Positions 34,554 through 44,032 of a stretch of DNA of 46,409 nt are shown piece by piece. Origin of the DNA: Sulfurimonas sp. (GTDB lineage Bacteria > Campylobacterota > Campylobacteria > Campylobacterales > Sulfurimonadaceae); assembly GCA_027063745.1 (NCBI GenBank), contig JAMORG010000029.1, forward strand, positions 1 through 46,409, read 5' to 3'. Positions within the stretch are counted from its first letter, which is position 1, and every line of letters starts with the position of its first letter. The position numbers and the translations under genes are program-made. Under the pieces are notes generated by a model that saw nothing but the letters and a program-made list of their open reading frames with translations, was not told where the DNA came from and searched no databases.

Positions 34554-35390
34554 CTATGACTTATTGATACCTTTTTGTATGGCATCTACCACATTTTGAA
34601 TGATCCAGTCAGGAGTCGATGCCCCTGCCGAGATACCGCAGAGCTCTTTACCTTCAAACCATGAAAAATCCAACTCTTTTTCATCTTCGATATGGTAAGA
34701 GTCTTTGCAGTTCTCATAGGCAATATTAAAAAGCTGTTTTGTATTTGATGAGTTTTTCCCACCAATGATAATCATCACATCAGCCTCTTTAGAGAGCTTG
34801 CGAACGGCATCTTGATTCTCAAATGTCGCATTACAGATAGTATTAAAGACACGCACCTCTTTATAACGAGGTATAAGGTAGTTTGCAATTTCAAGATAAT
34901 CTTCGACTTTACGTGTGGTTTGAGCAATCAGAGCTATACGTTCATGCAGTTTTAAATCTTGTAAATCTTTTACATCTGTAACAACATAGGCACCGTGAGT
35001 AGCATATGACTTTACCCCTTTTATCTCGGGGTGTTTTTCATCTCCAAAGATGACCACATCATAACCCGCTTCACTCATCTCTTGTGCAATCTCTTGAGGT
35101 TTTGTAACAAACGGACAGGTTGCATCAACGACATCCACTCCGCTCTCTTTAAGTGCTTTAAGTTCATCTTTTACTATTCCGTGTGTTCTAACAATCGCTT
35201 TGTCACCCGGCTTAAATGTTTTAAAATCTTCAACAAGTCCTACTTTAAAGTCAGTATCGAGTCTTGCTATCTCTTTTGAATTATGAATGAGTGGTCCATA
35301 GGTTGCCGCATTTTGATTCTCTTCTGCTATTTTAATAGCCCGCTTAACACCAAAACAAAAACCATAACTCTCTGCTAATTCTATCTTCAT
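34554..35390 (-). CDS. ispH: 4-hydroxy-3-methylbut-2-enyl diphosphate reductase
   Basis: IspH (LytB) makes the isoprenoid precursors IPP and DMAPP in the last step of the MEP pathway, using a [4Fe-4S] cluster. The 278-residue protein has the three cluster cysteines in [20 protein letters not shown] and [13 protein letters not shown], and the substrate residues around [13 protein letters not shown] and [11 protein letters not shown]. The first base of its ATG overlaps the end of aroA by four bases, so it belongs to the pheS-pheT-aroA-ispH unit. Confidence 0.97.
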   Translation of the reverse strand: MKIELAESYGFCFGVKRAIKIAEENQNAATYGPLIHNSKEIARLDTDFKVGLVEDFKTFKPGDKAIVRTHGIVKDELKALKESGVDVVDATCPFVTKPQEIAQEMSEAGYDVVIFGDEKHPEIKGVKSYATHGAYVVTDVKDLQDLKLHERIALIAQTTRKVEDYLEIANYLIPRYKEVRVFNTICNATFENQDAVRKLSKEADVMIIIGGKNSSNTKQLFNIAYENCKDSYHIEDEKELDFSWFEGKELCGISAGASTPDWIIQNVVDAIQKGINKS

Positions 35391-36670
35391 AATTGAAATT
35401 CCACACTTGTAATTTTTTCTAAAAGCTCAAAGAAGTTTGGAAAAGAGGTATTTATACACTCCAAGTCAGTCACTTCCATACCACAGCGAAGTCCTGCGAT
35501 GATAAAGCTCATAGCGATTCTATGATCTCCGTCACTGTCTACTTTTGCAGCCTTCAACTCTCCACCGATGATCTTATAACCATCTTTATACTCTTCTACC
35601 TCTATACCACAAGCTCTAAGACCCTCTACAACGGTAGAAATTCTGTCAGACTCTTTTACGCGCAGCTCTTCAGCATTTTTAACAATACTCTCACCTTTGG
35701 CACACGCCATAGCGATGCTTAGTGCCGGCAGTTCGTCAATAAGCCATGAAATATTTTCTTCAACCACTATGCCATGCAATGGTGCATATTTGACTGTAAT
35801 GTTACCTATTGGTTCATACTTGTCATCTGTAAGCTCATAAATAATGTCAGCACCCATTCGCTCGAGTGCTTTAAAAGCCTCTATACGCGTAGGGTTTAGT
35901 GTTACTCCCTCGATGACTACTTCACTACCCGGTGTAATAGCCGCAGCAACTGCAAAGAAAAATGCAGATGATGGGTCAGCCGGTACGCGGATTTTAAGAG
36001 GAGAGAGAAGTTTTTTCATAGGTTTGATTGTCGTAGTAAGTCCATCTACACTAAGCTCTGCACCCATACCCTGCAGCATACGCTCCGTATGATCGCGTGA
36101 GAGCTCAGGCTCACTATACTTACACTCACCATCAGCCCGAAGGGCTGCTAATATCATACAAGACTTTACTTGTGCAGAGGCAATTTTACTCTCATAGTCA
36201 AAAGCTTTGAGTGATGCTCCACGAATACTAAGCGGTGCTAAATCACCATGCTCACGCCCGTCAATTTTTGCACCAATGCTTATTAGTGGTGCAGTCACAC
36301 GTTTCATAGGACGACGACGCAGGTACTTGTCACCTGTTAAGACGAAATGCCCCTCTGCAGAGCTGAGTAGCCCACAAAAAAGGCGCATTCCAGTTCCAGA
36401 GTTTCCACAATCAAGAATCTCAAATGGCTCTTTTATGCCATCACTAGATATCTTAATGACTTCACCGTCATCTTCAATATTTGCACCAAGATTTTTAACA
36501 ATTTCCAAAGAGTTGAGTGTATCTTCAGCACGTAAAAAGTTACGTACTTCACTCACCCCATCAGCTAGCATTGCAAACATCACACTTCTGTGTGAGATCG
36601 ACTTATCAGGTGCAATCTTGTCTGTTTTAAATGAAAAACTCTTCGCAGGAGCAACCACTACACTTTGCAT
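35387..36670 (-). CDS. aroA: 3-phosphoshikimate 1-carboxyvinyltransferase (EPSP synthase)
   Basis: AroA joins phosphoenolpyruvate and shikimate 3-phosphate in aromatic amino acid synthesis. The 427-residue protein shows [10 protein letters not shown]-type start ([15 protein letters not shown]), the active-site loop [17 protein letters not shown], the RRPMKRV segment, [26 protein letters not shown], and the later [10 protein letters not shown]-like [15 protein letters not shown] and RVKESDRIS. The glycine-alanine loop here, GNSGTGMR, resembles the class with alanine-poor loop. It overlaps pheT by one base and ispH by four. Confidence 0.97.
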   Translation of the reverse strand: MQSVVVAPAKSFSFKTDKIAPDKSISHRSVMFAMLADGVSEVRNFLRAEDTLNSLEIVKNLGANIEDDGEVIKISSDGIKEPFEILDCGNSGTGMRLFCGLLSSAEGHFVLTGDKYLRRRPMKRVTAPLISIGAKIDGREHGDLAPLSIRGASLKAFDYESKIASAQVKSCMILAALRADGECKYSEPELSRDHTERMLQGMGAELSVDGLTTTIKPMKKLLSPLKIRVPADPSSAFFFAVAAAITPGSEVVIEGVTLNPTRIEAFKALERMGADIIYELTDDKYEPIGNITVKYAPLHGIVVEENISWLIDELPALSIAMACAKGESIVKNAEELRVKESDRISTVVEGLRACGIEVEEYKDGYKIIGGELKAAKVDSDGDHRIAMSFIIAGLRCGMEVTDLECINTSFPNFFELLEKITSVEFQL

Positions 36671-39006
36671 TATCTTAGTCCTATTCCTAACTTTTCTTGT
36701 AAAGACTCTAAGATTGTATCCATGGCTTTTGTGATATCCTCTTCTTCTAAAGTCTTCTCATCAGACTGAAGTACAAAACGGATAGAGAGACTCATATTCT
36801 CACCAAGGCTCTCATCTTCATACGTATCTACCGGATAAAAACGAATAAGCTCACAAATATCACTTTCATCAATAACCTCTTTTATCTTCTCATAAGAGAG
36901 CCCTTTAGGTACTAATAAGCTTAAGTCTCTAAATGATGCCTGATATTTTGAACGTTTTTTAGCAGTTTTGAGATCAAACAGAAGTTTAGAGAAGTCAAGT
37001 TCACACATAAAAGTAGTATCTAGGTCATACTCTTTTTCTACTTCTGGATGCACTCTAAAGAGCTCACCTATCACTTCACCGTTTTGCAAAACCTCTGCTG
37101 TCTGGTACGGGTGTGAGAGTTTATGAGAAGTTTCATACTCACGCAACTCAACATCACCGACAACATCAGCTATTTTTTGAACAAAAGAAGCAAAGTCAAC
37201 TTTTGCAGGTCTTCCGGCATTTGCCAAAGACTCTTTCTCTTTCTCACCGCTAAAAAGGAATGAAAGACGTAAAGACTCCTCACGCAAAGGATTAAAGACA
37301 GAACCAAGTTCAAAAAGTTTTACAGAGTTATATCCGTTTTTAACATTATGTGAAGCTGCTTTTAAAAGTCCTGTTAAAAGTGTCGGACGAAGTGTATCAA
37401 GCGTTTGAACAATAGGGTTTAAAAGCTCTAACTCTTCTTGGGTAACACTAAAACCATACTTCTCTAAAACAGACTTCTCATCAAAAACAAAGTGAATAGA
37501 CTCAAAGAAACCACTCTGCGCTGCTTTTTGACGATAGCGTGAGCGTTTTTTATACTCAAAGTAGTTATCTTCTAAACGATTTGCCTCTTTAAGTAAGAAT
37601 GGTTTAGCAGGAATGTTGTCAATACCTACCATTCTTACAATCTCTTCTACAATATCTTGTTTGTTCACAATATCATGACGATACTGTGGAACAGTAATAA
37701 CAAACTTATCTGTTGAAGATTTTGATGTATCAAAACCAAGATTTTTAAGTATTTTTGCAATTACTGTCTTATCAATCTCTGCACCAATAATCTCATCGAT
37801 CTCCTGTTTTGAGACAATTACGATCTTCTCTTTAAAAGTTTTAGAGAGCTCTATAGAACCACTAAAAGTTGTTGATTTTGAAAAAGATTCAATCAAATCG
37901 ATACAGTACGAAAGACCACCTTCAAGTTCTGGTTCACTACCACGAGAAGTCTTATAAAACATCGGTCCTGCTTCTATCTTTGACTCTGCCATTTTTTTGG
38001 AGATAAGGTCAGGCGGAATATAAGAAGCTTCAAGAACAACCGTCCCTTCATTTTCTTTCATTTTAGAGGATTCATATTGAATTATACCAATAACAGAAGC
38101 AACTTCATCTGTATCATTTTTGATAACTGCAAAGCCATTCTCATCCTCACTTAAAATGATTTTACCTATTTTCTCATCTTGTTTTGTAAAAAAGTCATGA
38201 CGATAAGCACGTAGTATCACCCCTGTAGAGTGTGTTACATAAAGCATAATCGATTCAACATCACATGAACGGCTCTCTTCAATCTGTGCCAAACGAAGAT
38301 GTACAATAAACGGTATTCGTAAATCTTTTAAATCTACTGCTTTATAGCGAAGATTTACATCATAATCTTTCTCATGCACCAAAGAGAGTATGCGCCCTAT
38401 CCCTCTTTTTTCATCATTGTCAGTCACTACATACTCTTTTAGAGGACGATCAAGTGCCGCGGAGAGATCACGTGCAACACCTCGAATACTCAGGCAGTCA
38501 CCTCTGTTTGCAGTAAGTTCAATCTCTATAAGGTCATCATTAAAGATTGGGTTTTGTGATACTTCTTGACCAAGTTCTATCTCACCAATACTCTCATCAA
38601 GCTCCATAATTCCTTTACCCATCTCAGGAAGACCGATCTCACCTGCAGAACATATCATTCCTTCAGAGTCAACACCACGAAGTTTTACAGGTTTAATAAC
38701 CATACCGTTAGGCATAACAGCACCAACAGTAGCTACAACAACTGTAAGTCCTGCACGTACATTGGCAGCACCACAAACGATCTGACGGGTTGCACTTCCA
38801 AGATCTACTTTACAGATATTGAGTTTATCTGCATCAGGATGTTTTTGGCACTCCAAAACTTTTCCAAATACAATCTTTTGAGGAACTCTGTACTCATGAA
38901 TACGATCAACTTCAAGACCTATAGAGTTAAAAGTTTCTGCAAGTTTTTGTGTTGAAATGCCCTTTAAATCTATCCACTCATTTAACCACGATTTTGTAAC
39001 GATCAT
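36670..39006 (-). CDS. pheT: Phenylalanyl-tRNA synthetase beta subunit
   Basis: PheT is the large subunit of the (alpha-beta)2 phenylalanyl-tRNA synthetase. The 778-residue protein has all usual domains: an N-terminal tRNA-binding OB domain ([22 protein letters not shown]), a B3/B4 editing region from about 200 (shorter and less conserved), a B5 domain (about 395-465), the catalytic-like core ([28 protein letters not shown]) and a C-terminal anticodon-binding FDX-ACB domain ([21 protein letters not shown]). It overlaps pheS by four bases upstream and aroA by one base downstream. Confidence 0.97.
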   Translation of the reverse strand: MIVTKSWLNEWIDLKGISTQKLAETFNSIGLEVDRIHEYRVPQKIVFGKVLECQKHPDADKLNICKVDLGSATRQIVCGAANVRAGLTVVVATVGAVMPNGMVIKPVKLRGVDSEGMICSAGEIGLPEMGKGIMELDESIGEIELGQEVSQNPIFNDDLIEIELTANRGDCLSIRGVARDLSAALDRPLKEYVVTDNDEKRGIGRILSLVHEKDYDVNLRYKAVDLKDLRIPFIVHLRLAQIEESRSCDVESIMLYVTHSTGVILRAYRHDFFTKQDEKIGKIILSEDENGFAVIKNDTDEVASVIGIIQYESSKMKENEGTVVLEASYIPPDLISKKMAESKIEAGPMFYKTSRGSEPELEGGLSYCIDLIESFSKSTTFSGSIELSKTFKEKIVIVSKQEIDEIIGAEIDKTVIAKILKNLGFDTSKSSTDKFVITVPQYRHDIVNKQDIVEEIVRMVGIDNIPAKPFLLKEANRLEDNYFEYKKRSRYRQKAAQSGFFESIHFVFDEKSVLEKYGFSVTQEELELLNPIVQTLDTLRPTLLTGLLKAASHNVKNGYNSVKLFELGSVFNPLREESLRLSFLFSGEKEKESLANAGRPAKVDFASFVQKIADVVGDVELREYETSHKLSHPYQTAEVLQNGEVIGELFRVHPEVEKEYDLDTTFMCELDFSKLLFDLKTAKKRSKYQASFRDLSLLVPKGLSYEKIKEVIDESDICELIRFYPVDTYEDESLGENMSLSIRFVLQSDEKTLEEEDITKAMDTILESLQEKLGIGLR

Positions 39007-40010
39007 TGAAATTGCTCCAGTAACTTAATATCTCCCTCAAAGAGTGAACGAAGGTCTCCAATTTGATGAATAAGCATTGCAAAACGCTCAACACCAAGAC
39101 CAAAAGCATATCCGCTTACATTTTTGTAATCAACTGCTTCAAAAACATTTGGATCAACAATACCACAGCCAAGAACTTCAAGCCATCCTGTATGTGAACA
39201 TACACGACAACCCTCACCTTTACAAAAAACACAAGAGATATCCACTTCGGCAGAAGGTTCGGTAAATGGGAAAAACGATGGACGGAAACGTACATCAACA
39301 TCACCAAACATATACTTCAAAAAGTCTTCTAAAATGAACTTGAGATTTGCAAAAGAGACTCTACCCTCTTCATCTACAAGCAGTCCTTCTACCTGATGAA
39401 ACATCGGTGTATGTGTGAGGTCATAGTCACGACGAAACACAGCACCCGGTGCAATCATACGAATAGGCGGTTTACTCTCAAGCATAGTACGGATCTGTAC
39501 CGGAGAAGTGTGTGTACGAAGAAGCATCTCATCTTTAAAGTAGAATGTATCTTGCATATCACGTGCCGGATGATATTTTGGAAGATTGAGCGCTTCAAAG
39601 TTATGAAAATCATCCTCAACCATTTTTCCTGTTTTTACTGCAAAGTTCATTGACGAAAAGTACTCTACTATTCGATCCATAGTCTCCATTACAGGGTGAA
39701 GTGCTCCTGCTGATGACTCAGTAGAGAACATTGAAACGTCAATCGCCTCTGCCTTCATAGCCTCACGCAATGCTTCTGTCTCAAGAACTATCTTCTTGGC
39801 AGTAAATTCATTCATAAGGTTCTGTTTGTGTGCATTTAAATCTTTGGCAAATTGTGCTTTTTGCTCATTTGGAACCTGTTTCATCTTAGCAAATTCAGCT
39901 GCCAAGACACCTTTTTTCCCAAACAAGGCTATACGAATCTCTTCTAAAGCTTCGACACTTGTTGCCTCTTTTATTTTATCGTACCACTCTTTCAATGTCA
40001 GAGTCTCCAT
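39003..40010 (-). CDS. pheS: Phenylalanyl-tRNA synthetase alpha subunit
   Basis: PheS is the catalytic subunit that charges tRNA-Phe. The 335-residue protein has an N-terminal coiled coil (about 1-80), then class II motifs: [14 protein letters not shown], the substrate loop [40 protein letters not shown], and [16 protein letters not shown], ending [11 protein letters not shown] four-cysteine insert ([12 protein letters not shown]) looks like a zinc knuckle and is found in many bacterial PheS. A TTG at 40019 would add three residues; the ATG at 40010 is preferred as the ordinary start codon, and neither has a strong ribosome-binding site. Confidence 0.96.
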   Translation of the reverse strand: METLTLKEWYDKIKEATSVEALEEIRIALFGKKGVLAAEFAKMKQVPNEQKAQFAKDLNAHKQNLMNEFTAKKIVLETEALREAMKAEAIDVSMFSTESSAGALHPVMETMDRIVEYFSSMNFAVKTGKMVEDDFHNFEALNLPKYHPARDMQDTFYFKDEMLLRTHTSPVQIRTMLESKPPIRMIAPGAVFRRDYDLTHTPMFHQVEGLLVDEEGRVSFANLKFILEDFLKYMFGDVDVRFRPSFFPFTEPSAEVDISCVFCKGEGCRVCSHTGWLEVLGCGIVDPNVFEAVDYKNVSGYAFGLGVERFAMLIHQIGDLRSLFEGDIKLLEQFQ

Positions 40011-40031
40011 ATTTTTCAAATTTTTAAAGAG

Positions 40032-40037
40032 ATTATA
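40032..40037 (-). promoter_or_regulatory. -10 box for the pheS operon
   Basis: ATTATA here is TATAAT on the minus strand, 21 bases before the pheS ATG at 40010. No leader peptide or attenuator is visible in the short upstream gap. Confidence 0.5.
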
Positions 40038-40060
40038 CTCAAAAATTGATTATATGCAGC

Positions 40061-40087
40061 TTGACATCTAAATTTATATGCTACAAT
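40061..40087 (+). promoter_or_regulatory. Promoter of the HIT protein gene
   Basis: TTGACA at 40061-40066 and a TG-extended -10 (TGCTACAAT, hexamer 40082-40087) are 15 bases apart. It is the only promoter in the window with a full -35 hexamer, although the spacing is short. AAGGAAAA precedes the ATG. Confidence 0.55.
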
Positions 40088-40110
40088 AACCAAAAAACAA
40101 GGAAAATATT

Positions 40111-40467
40111 ATGTGTCTATTTTGTAAAATTGTAAATAAAGAGATTCCATCAAATGTTGTTTTGGAAAATGATCATTTCCTCGCTTTTCACGACATCAAT
40201 CCAAAAGCACCTGTACATATTTTGGCCATACCAAAAGTACATGTTGAGAGCTTTCATGAAGTCTCACCGGAAATTATGGCCGGTATGACACCCTTTATCC
40301 AAGAAATTGCGCGTGAGACAGGAATTGACAAAAGTGGTTACCGTGTTATTACAAACATTGGTGAAGACGGTGGTCAAGAGGTAAAACATCTCCACTTCCA
40401 TATTTTAGGTGGTGCAAAACTCAAATGGGAACACTTTAGTGATGCTGATCCAAAAGACTTTATCTAG
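40111..40467 (+). CDS. HIT-family nucleotide-binding protein
   Basis: The 118-residue protein is a histidine-triad (HINT-type) hydrolase, a family that cleaves nucleoside phosphoramidates such as adenosine monophosphoramidate. It shows CLFCKIVNKEIPSNVV, AFHDINPKAPVHILAIPK and the triad HLHFHILGG (H-x-H-x-H) near residue 100, complete and of normal length. It is divergent from pheS, a placement I recall from Campylobacter. Its last 26 bases overlap the start of the lytic transglycosylase gene, so both are likely read from one transcript. Confidence 0.95.
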   Translation: MCLFCKIVNKEIPSNVVLENDHFLAFHDINPKAPVHILAIPKVHVESFHEVSPEIMAGMTPFIQEIARETGIDKSGYRVITNIGEDGGQEVKHLHFHILGGAKLKWEHFSDADPKDFI

Positions 40468-41647
40468 CTCTCTTTGTGCAGTAGCACTTCTTGTAAGTGC
40501 TGCTGATATAAAAGCAGACTCTTTTACTGATTATAAACAGACTCAACAACAAAACTTTCAAGCAGATACACAAAAATTTATTTACTATAAAAACTCACTC
40601 AATCAAGATTTTCTCAACTATAAAAAAGCACAGCAAAAAGCATACAACGAGTATAAAGAAGCGTTAAAAAAGTACTGGGACAAGCCTGAGCTCAGTACAA
40701 AAAAGAGACTTGTTCACTATACTCAAGACAAACAGACAAAGACAGCTATTGATTTTGAAAAACAAAAAATTGAGATACAAACTATTGCCAAAAATAAAAA
40801 AGAAGCAAAACAAAAACTTGCTCACGCACTTTTAAAAGCTACACTTATTGATACAAAACAACTCTACAAAGAGGATGAACTACTACAAAAAATAGCCCAT
40901 ATAAAAACACCTTCAAGCATTATAAAAGCAGATGTAGATGCAAAACCCATACTAGCACCTGTTGTTTTTGACAAAAAGCCATCTACAGATGAGCTTATCA
41001 ACTACACAAAAAAGACTCTAGCGAAAAACCCTATACAAGAGCGTGTAAACTCAAAACAAAAGCATGTCTATACACTTAATGTCACACTTCCAAGTGATAC
41101 AACCATCAAGCGCTCACGCACATACTATCAAGAGGTACAAACTGCAGCAAAAAAAGAGAAACTCACACCTGCTCTTATCTTTGCAATTATGCATACTGAG
41201 AGTAGTTTTAACCCCTATGCGCGCTCTTATGTTCCGGCGTATGGTCTTATGCAGATTGTTCCCAAGAGTGCCGGTATAGATGCTTATTACTATCTCTACA
41301 AAAAGAAGCGTCTTGTAAGTGGCAGCTATCTCTACAACTCACGCAACAACATCCGTATGGGAAGTGCCTATCTGCATATCCTCTACTACAGCTACCTGCG
41401 TTACATTAAAGACCCACAAAGTCGTCTTTACTGCACTATTGCCGCCTACAATACAGGAGCTGGAAATGTTGCACGTGCTTTTGTCTCAAGTAACAGTGTA
41501 AAGTATGCAGCACAAAAGATAAATGCAATGAGTTCAGATGATGTCTATGCACATCTAAGAAGAAATTTACGTTATAAAGAGGCTAGAGATTATCTACTAA
41601 AAGTAGAAAAAAGAAGAAGAATGTATAAAAAGATATACGGTAGTTAG
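40442..41647 (+). CDS. Lytic murein transglycosylase (MltC-like)
   Basis: The 401-residue periplasmic protein cleaves peptidoglycan glycosidic bonds. The ATG at 40442 gives a good signal peptide (MLIQKTLSSSLCAVALLVSA, cleavage near DIKA); a GTG eleven codons upstream is less likely. Residues about 25-200 are a charged, helical N-terminal region like the MltC-associated domain. The SLT domain follows, with the catalytic glutamate in FAIMHTESSFNPYARS, then YGLMQIVPKSAG, NIRMGSAYLHIL and AAYNTGAGNVARAF. Unlike E. coli MltC there is no lipobox. The gene starts inside the end of the HIT gene in a different frame. Confidence 0.9.
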   Translation: MLIQKTLSSSLCAVALLVSAADIKADSFTDYKQTQQQNFQADTQKFIYYKNSLNQDFLNYKKAQQKAYNEYKEALKKYWDKPELSTKKRLVHYTQDKQTKTAIDFEKQKIEIQTIAKNKKEAKQKLAHALLKATLIDTKQLYKEDELLQKIAHIKTPSSIIKADVDAKPILAPVVFDKKPSTDELINYTKKTLAKNPIQERVNSKQKHVYTLNVTLPSDTTIKRSRTYYQEVQTAAKKEKLTPALIFAIMHTESSFNPYARSYVPAYGLMQIVPKSAGIDAYYYLYKKKRLVSGSYLYNSRNNIRMGSAYLHILYYSYLRYIKDPQSRLYCTIAAYNTGAGNVARAFVSSNSVKYAAQKINAMSSDDVYAHLRRNLRYKEARDYLLKVEKRRRMYKKIYGS

Positions 41648-41656
41648 GAGAACTTC

Positions 41657-42121
41657 CTAACTACAACATGCATCGATCTCACCAAGATCGATCTTAGAAC
41701 CGCCACCACTGATGACTTTTTCATTTTCACGAATCATTTTACCGTTGTGTTTTACAGAGTAGCTTATCTCTGTTGTATCACGGATAGTATTTAGCGTTGA
41801 GCAGTATGTCTCAACAGAGGCTGCAACCCAGCGAGCTGCTTGAATATCATCACCATCTGAGTTAAATGAGTAGTCAAGATGAAGTTTTACAAACTTTCTT
41901 GGGTGATCTTCAGCACGCGTTGCATCACCGTCAACCACCAAGTCTGTCACTGTAAAGCCCTGATTTTTAGGAAGAAGTACAATGTCTGTTGCACTACAGG
42001 TGATGATACCTGCAAGAAAATACTCTACAGGTGAGATAGTCGGACAATCAATAACAAAGCTAGACTTTTCAGTCTTTGCTTCAAACTTCATACCCTCTTG
42101 ATGTGAAATACTTACTTTCAT
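41657..42121 (-). CDS. OsmC-family protein
   Basis: The 154-residue protein belongs to the OsmC/Ohr superfamily of thiol peroxidases for organic hydroperoxides. The two redox cysteines are visible in IITCSATDIVLL and VETYCSTLNTIRDT. The beta-rich N terminus (SFVIDCPTISPVEYFLAGI) matches. A third cysteine pair lies at the extreme C terminus (DACCS). Exact subfamily is not settled. The gene abuts argH upstream, with its start the base before the argH stop region, so the two are probably co-transcribed. Confidence 0.9.
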   Translation of the reverse strand: MKVSISHQEGMKFEAKTEKSSFVIDCPTISPVEYFLAGIITCSATDIVLLPKNQGFTVTDLVVDGDATRAEDHPRKFVKLHLDYSFNSDGDDIQAARWVAASVETYCSTLNTIRDTTEISYSVKHNGKMIRENEKVISGGGSKIDLGEIDACCS

Positions 42122-43504
42122 CTATGCTCCTTTGAGATAGTTTTTAAAGTACTCAAGTTGTTCCTTAGTACGCTCTTGCGCTGTTCCACCCTCTGATGTT
42201 CTTGCATTCATAGAAGCTCTCAAACCAAGATACTCCATCACATCTTCACCGATGCGCTCATCGATCTCTTTGAGATCTTTGTACTCCATCTTAGAGAGAT
42301 CAACACCTATCTCTTCACCTTTTGCAACAGCGCGACCAGTAATGAAGTGTGCCTCACGGAAAGGTATACCACACTTCTCAACAAGATAATCAGCCAAATC
42401 AGTAGCACTCAAATGCCCAACTGCACAGGCACTCTCCATGTTCTCTTTTTTAACTTCCATAGTACGAAGTGCCTCACGCAAAATCTCTAAAGAGAGTTCA
42501 GCGGTCTCAACTGCATCAAAGACACCCTCTTTATCCTCTTGTGTATCTTTATTATATGCAAGCGGCAGCCCTTTCATTACAGTTAAAAGACCAACTAATG
42601 CACCATAGACACGACCTGTCTTTCCACGAAGCAGCTCTGGAACATCAGGATTTTTCTTCTGTGGCATAATAGAGCTTCCTGTAGAGTACTCATCTGATAG
42701 CTCTACAAAACCAAACTCATAGCTTGACCATAAGATAAGCTCTTCAGAGAGACGTGAGATATGCATCATCATTGTAGAGATATTAAAAAGGATTTCAAGT
42801 GCAAAATCACGATCACTTACCGTATCTAAACAGTTTACACTCACACTGTCAAAACCAAGAAGCTCTGCTGTATATGCACGATCTACATTGTGTGGTGTTC
42901 CCGCAAGTGCAGCACAACCAAGTGGCGAGATATTGTTACGCTCATACGAGCTTTGAAATCTTTCAATATCACGCTTGAACATCGAAAGGTATGCACCCAT
43001 ATGAAAACCGAAGTTGATCGGTTGTGCATGTTGAAGGTGTGTCATACCTGGAATAAGTGTATCTGTATGCTTCTCGGCAAGCTCTACTATCACTTCCATC
43101 AAAGACCTGATAGCTTCACTGATCTCTTTGTTCTTTCTAAGAACATAACGACGAAAATCAACTGCTACTTGGTCATTACGACTTCTTGCCGTGTGAAGCT
43201 TTTTACCGGTATCACCAATGATTTGTGTAAGACGCTTCTCTATACCCATATGCAGATCTTCATCAGAGATATTCCACTCAAACTTACCTGATTCTATCTC
43301 CTCTTTTACCTGAGCAAGACCATCTTGGATCTGTTTGAGTTCATCCTCTGTTAAGATTCCCTGCTTTGCAAGCATCTGTGCATGAGCTAAAGAGCCTTCT
43401 ATATCTTCACGATAGAGTTTTCTGTCAAACATAATTGAAGCATTAAACTCATCTAAAAGGTTTGATGCGCCTGCAGTGAAGCGACCTGACCACATTTTTT
43501 CCAT
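42122..43504 (-). CDS. argH: Argininosuccinate lyase
   Basis: ArgH splits argininosuccinate into arginine and fumarate, the last step of arginine synthesis. The 460-residue protein has [18 protein letters not shown] at the start, [15 protein letters not shown], the catalytic TSTSAMAR-like region as [15 protein letters not shown], the fumarase-family signature [13 protein letters not shown], and the C-terminal [18 protein letters not shown] lies six bases before the ATG. The 101-base gap upstream contains only a weak -10 candidate. Confidence 0.97.
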   Translation of the reverse strand: MEKMWSGRFTAGASNLLDEFNASIMFDRKLYREDIEGSLAHAQMLAKQGILTEDELKQIQDGLAQVKEEIESGKFEWNISDEDLHMGIEKRLTQIIGDTGKKLHTARSRNDQVAVDFRRYVLRKNKEISEAIRSLMEVIVELAEKHTDTLIPGMTHLQHAQPINFGFHMGAYLSMFKRDIERFQSSYERNNISPLGCAALAGTPHNVDRAYTAELLGFDSVSVNCLDTVSDRDFALEILFNISTMMMHISRLSEELILWSSYEFGFVELSDEYSTGSSIMPQKKNPDVPELLRGKTGRVYGALVGLLTVMKGLPLAYNKDTQEDKEGVFDAVETAELSLEILREALRTMEVKKENMESACAVGHLSATDLADYLVEKCGIPFREAHFITGRAVAKGEEIGVDLSKMEYKDLKEIDERIGEDVMEYLGLRASMNARTSEGGTAQERTKEQLEYFKNYLKGA

Positions 43505-43605
43505 ACGAAATCCTTGTTGTGCATATTAAAAAGTTTGTTATTTTATCTAAAAAGAGAGATTTTATAAAGGGAGAGAGAAAAAGTACTATACTTTCTTAAA
43601 AAATT

Positions 43606-43938
43606 TTAGTTACAAGCCGGAACATTTCCGCTGTCTTTTGCATACTCAATCAAAAACTGTTTAAGATGTTTTGATTTTTTAGCATATTTTTTACTCTGAA
43701 AATATTTCCAAGACTCTTTTGCCTTTTCACTCTTAAGATGAATTTCTGCAAGTGGCTTACCTTTTTTCTTAAGTAATTTTTTCCACTTCTTCATCTTATA
43801 TTTAGCAATGAAATTTTGACCTTCTTTATGACATTTAAGACATTTTTTTATAAAAACTCGTTGTCCTTTATAAATAGCAGCTTCACTTGAAAGTGAAAAG
43901 AAAAATAGAAAGAAAAAGACGAACAACAATTTAATCAT
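43606..43938 (-). CDS. Small lysine-rich monohaem cytochrome c
   Basis: The 110-residue exported protein has a signal peptide (about 1-21, ending SSEAA) and a single haem-binding C-L-K-C-H near residue 33. The mature part is strikingly lysine-rich, with runs such as KKWKKLLKKKGK and KKYAKKSKHLK, giving a high positive charge. A methionine in KYKMKKW is one candidate for the second haem ligand. Likely a periplasmic electron carrier that docks to acidic partners such as oxidases or the peroxidase, but no partner gene is adjacent. It has its own TATAAT about 45 bases upstream. Confidence 0.85.
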   Translation of the reverse strand: MIKLLFVFFFLFFFSLSSEAAIYKGQRVFIKKCLKCHKEGQNFIAKYKMKKWKKLLKKKGKPLAEIHLKSEKAKESWKYFQSKKYAKKSKHLKQFLIEYAKDSGNVPACN

Positions 43939-43982
43939 ATAAAAGTCCTACTAAAGATAATCCTCATATTACATTAGAAATA

Positions 43983-43988
43983 ATTATA
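43983..43988 (-). promoter_or_regulatory. -10 box for the monohaem cytochrome gene
   Basis: ATTATA here reads TATAAT on the minus strand (GCTAAATATAATTATTT), 44 bases before the ATG; the same gap holds only a weak hairpin near the end of the decarboxylase gene. Confidence 0.4.
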
Positions 43989-44032
43989 TTTAGCTTATAT
44001 CGGCAAAGTTTGATTTTCAAATCTCAAAAAGC

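Noticed and set aside
42890-43291. 133-codon open frame opposite argH
   Set aside because: Shadow of a well-conserved gene; no ribosome-binding site or recognisable domain.
43995-44032. Short TTTGA/TCAAA hairpin after the UbiD-like gene as a terminator
   Set aside because: Only five weak pairs with no T run; too common in AT-rich DNA to support.
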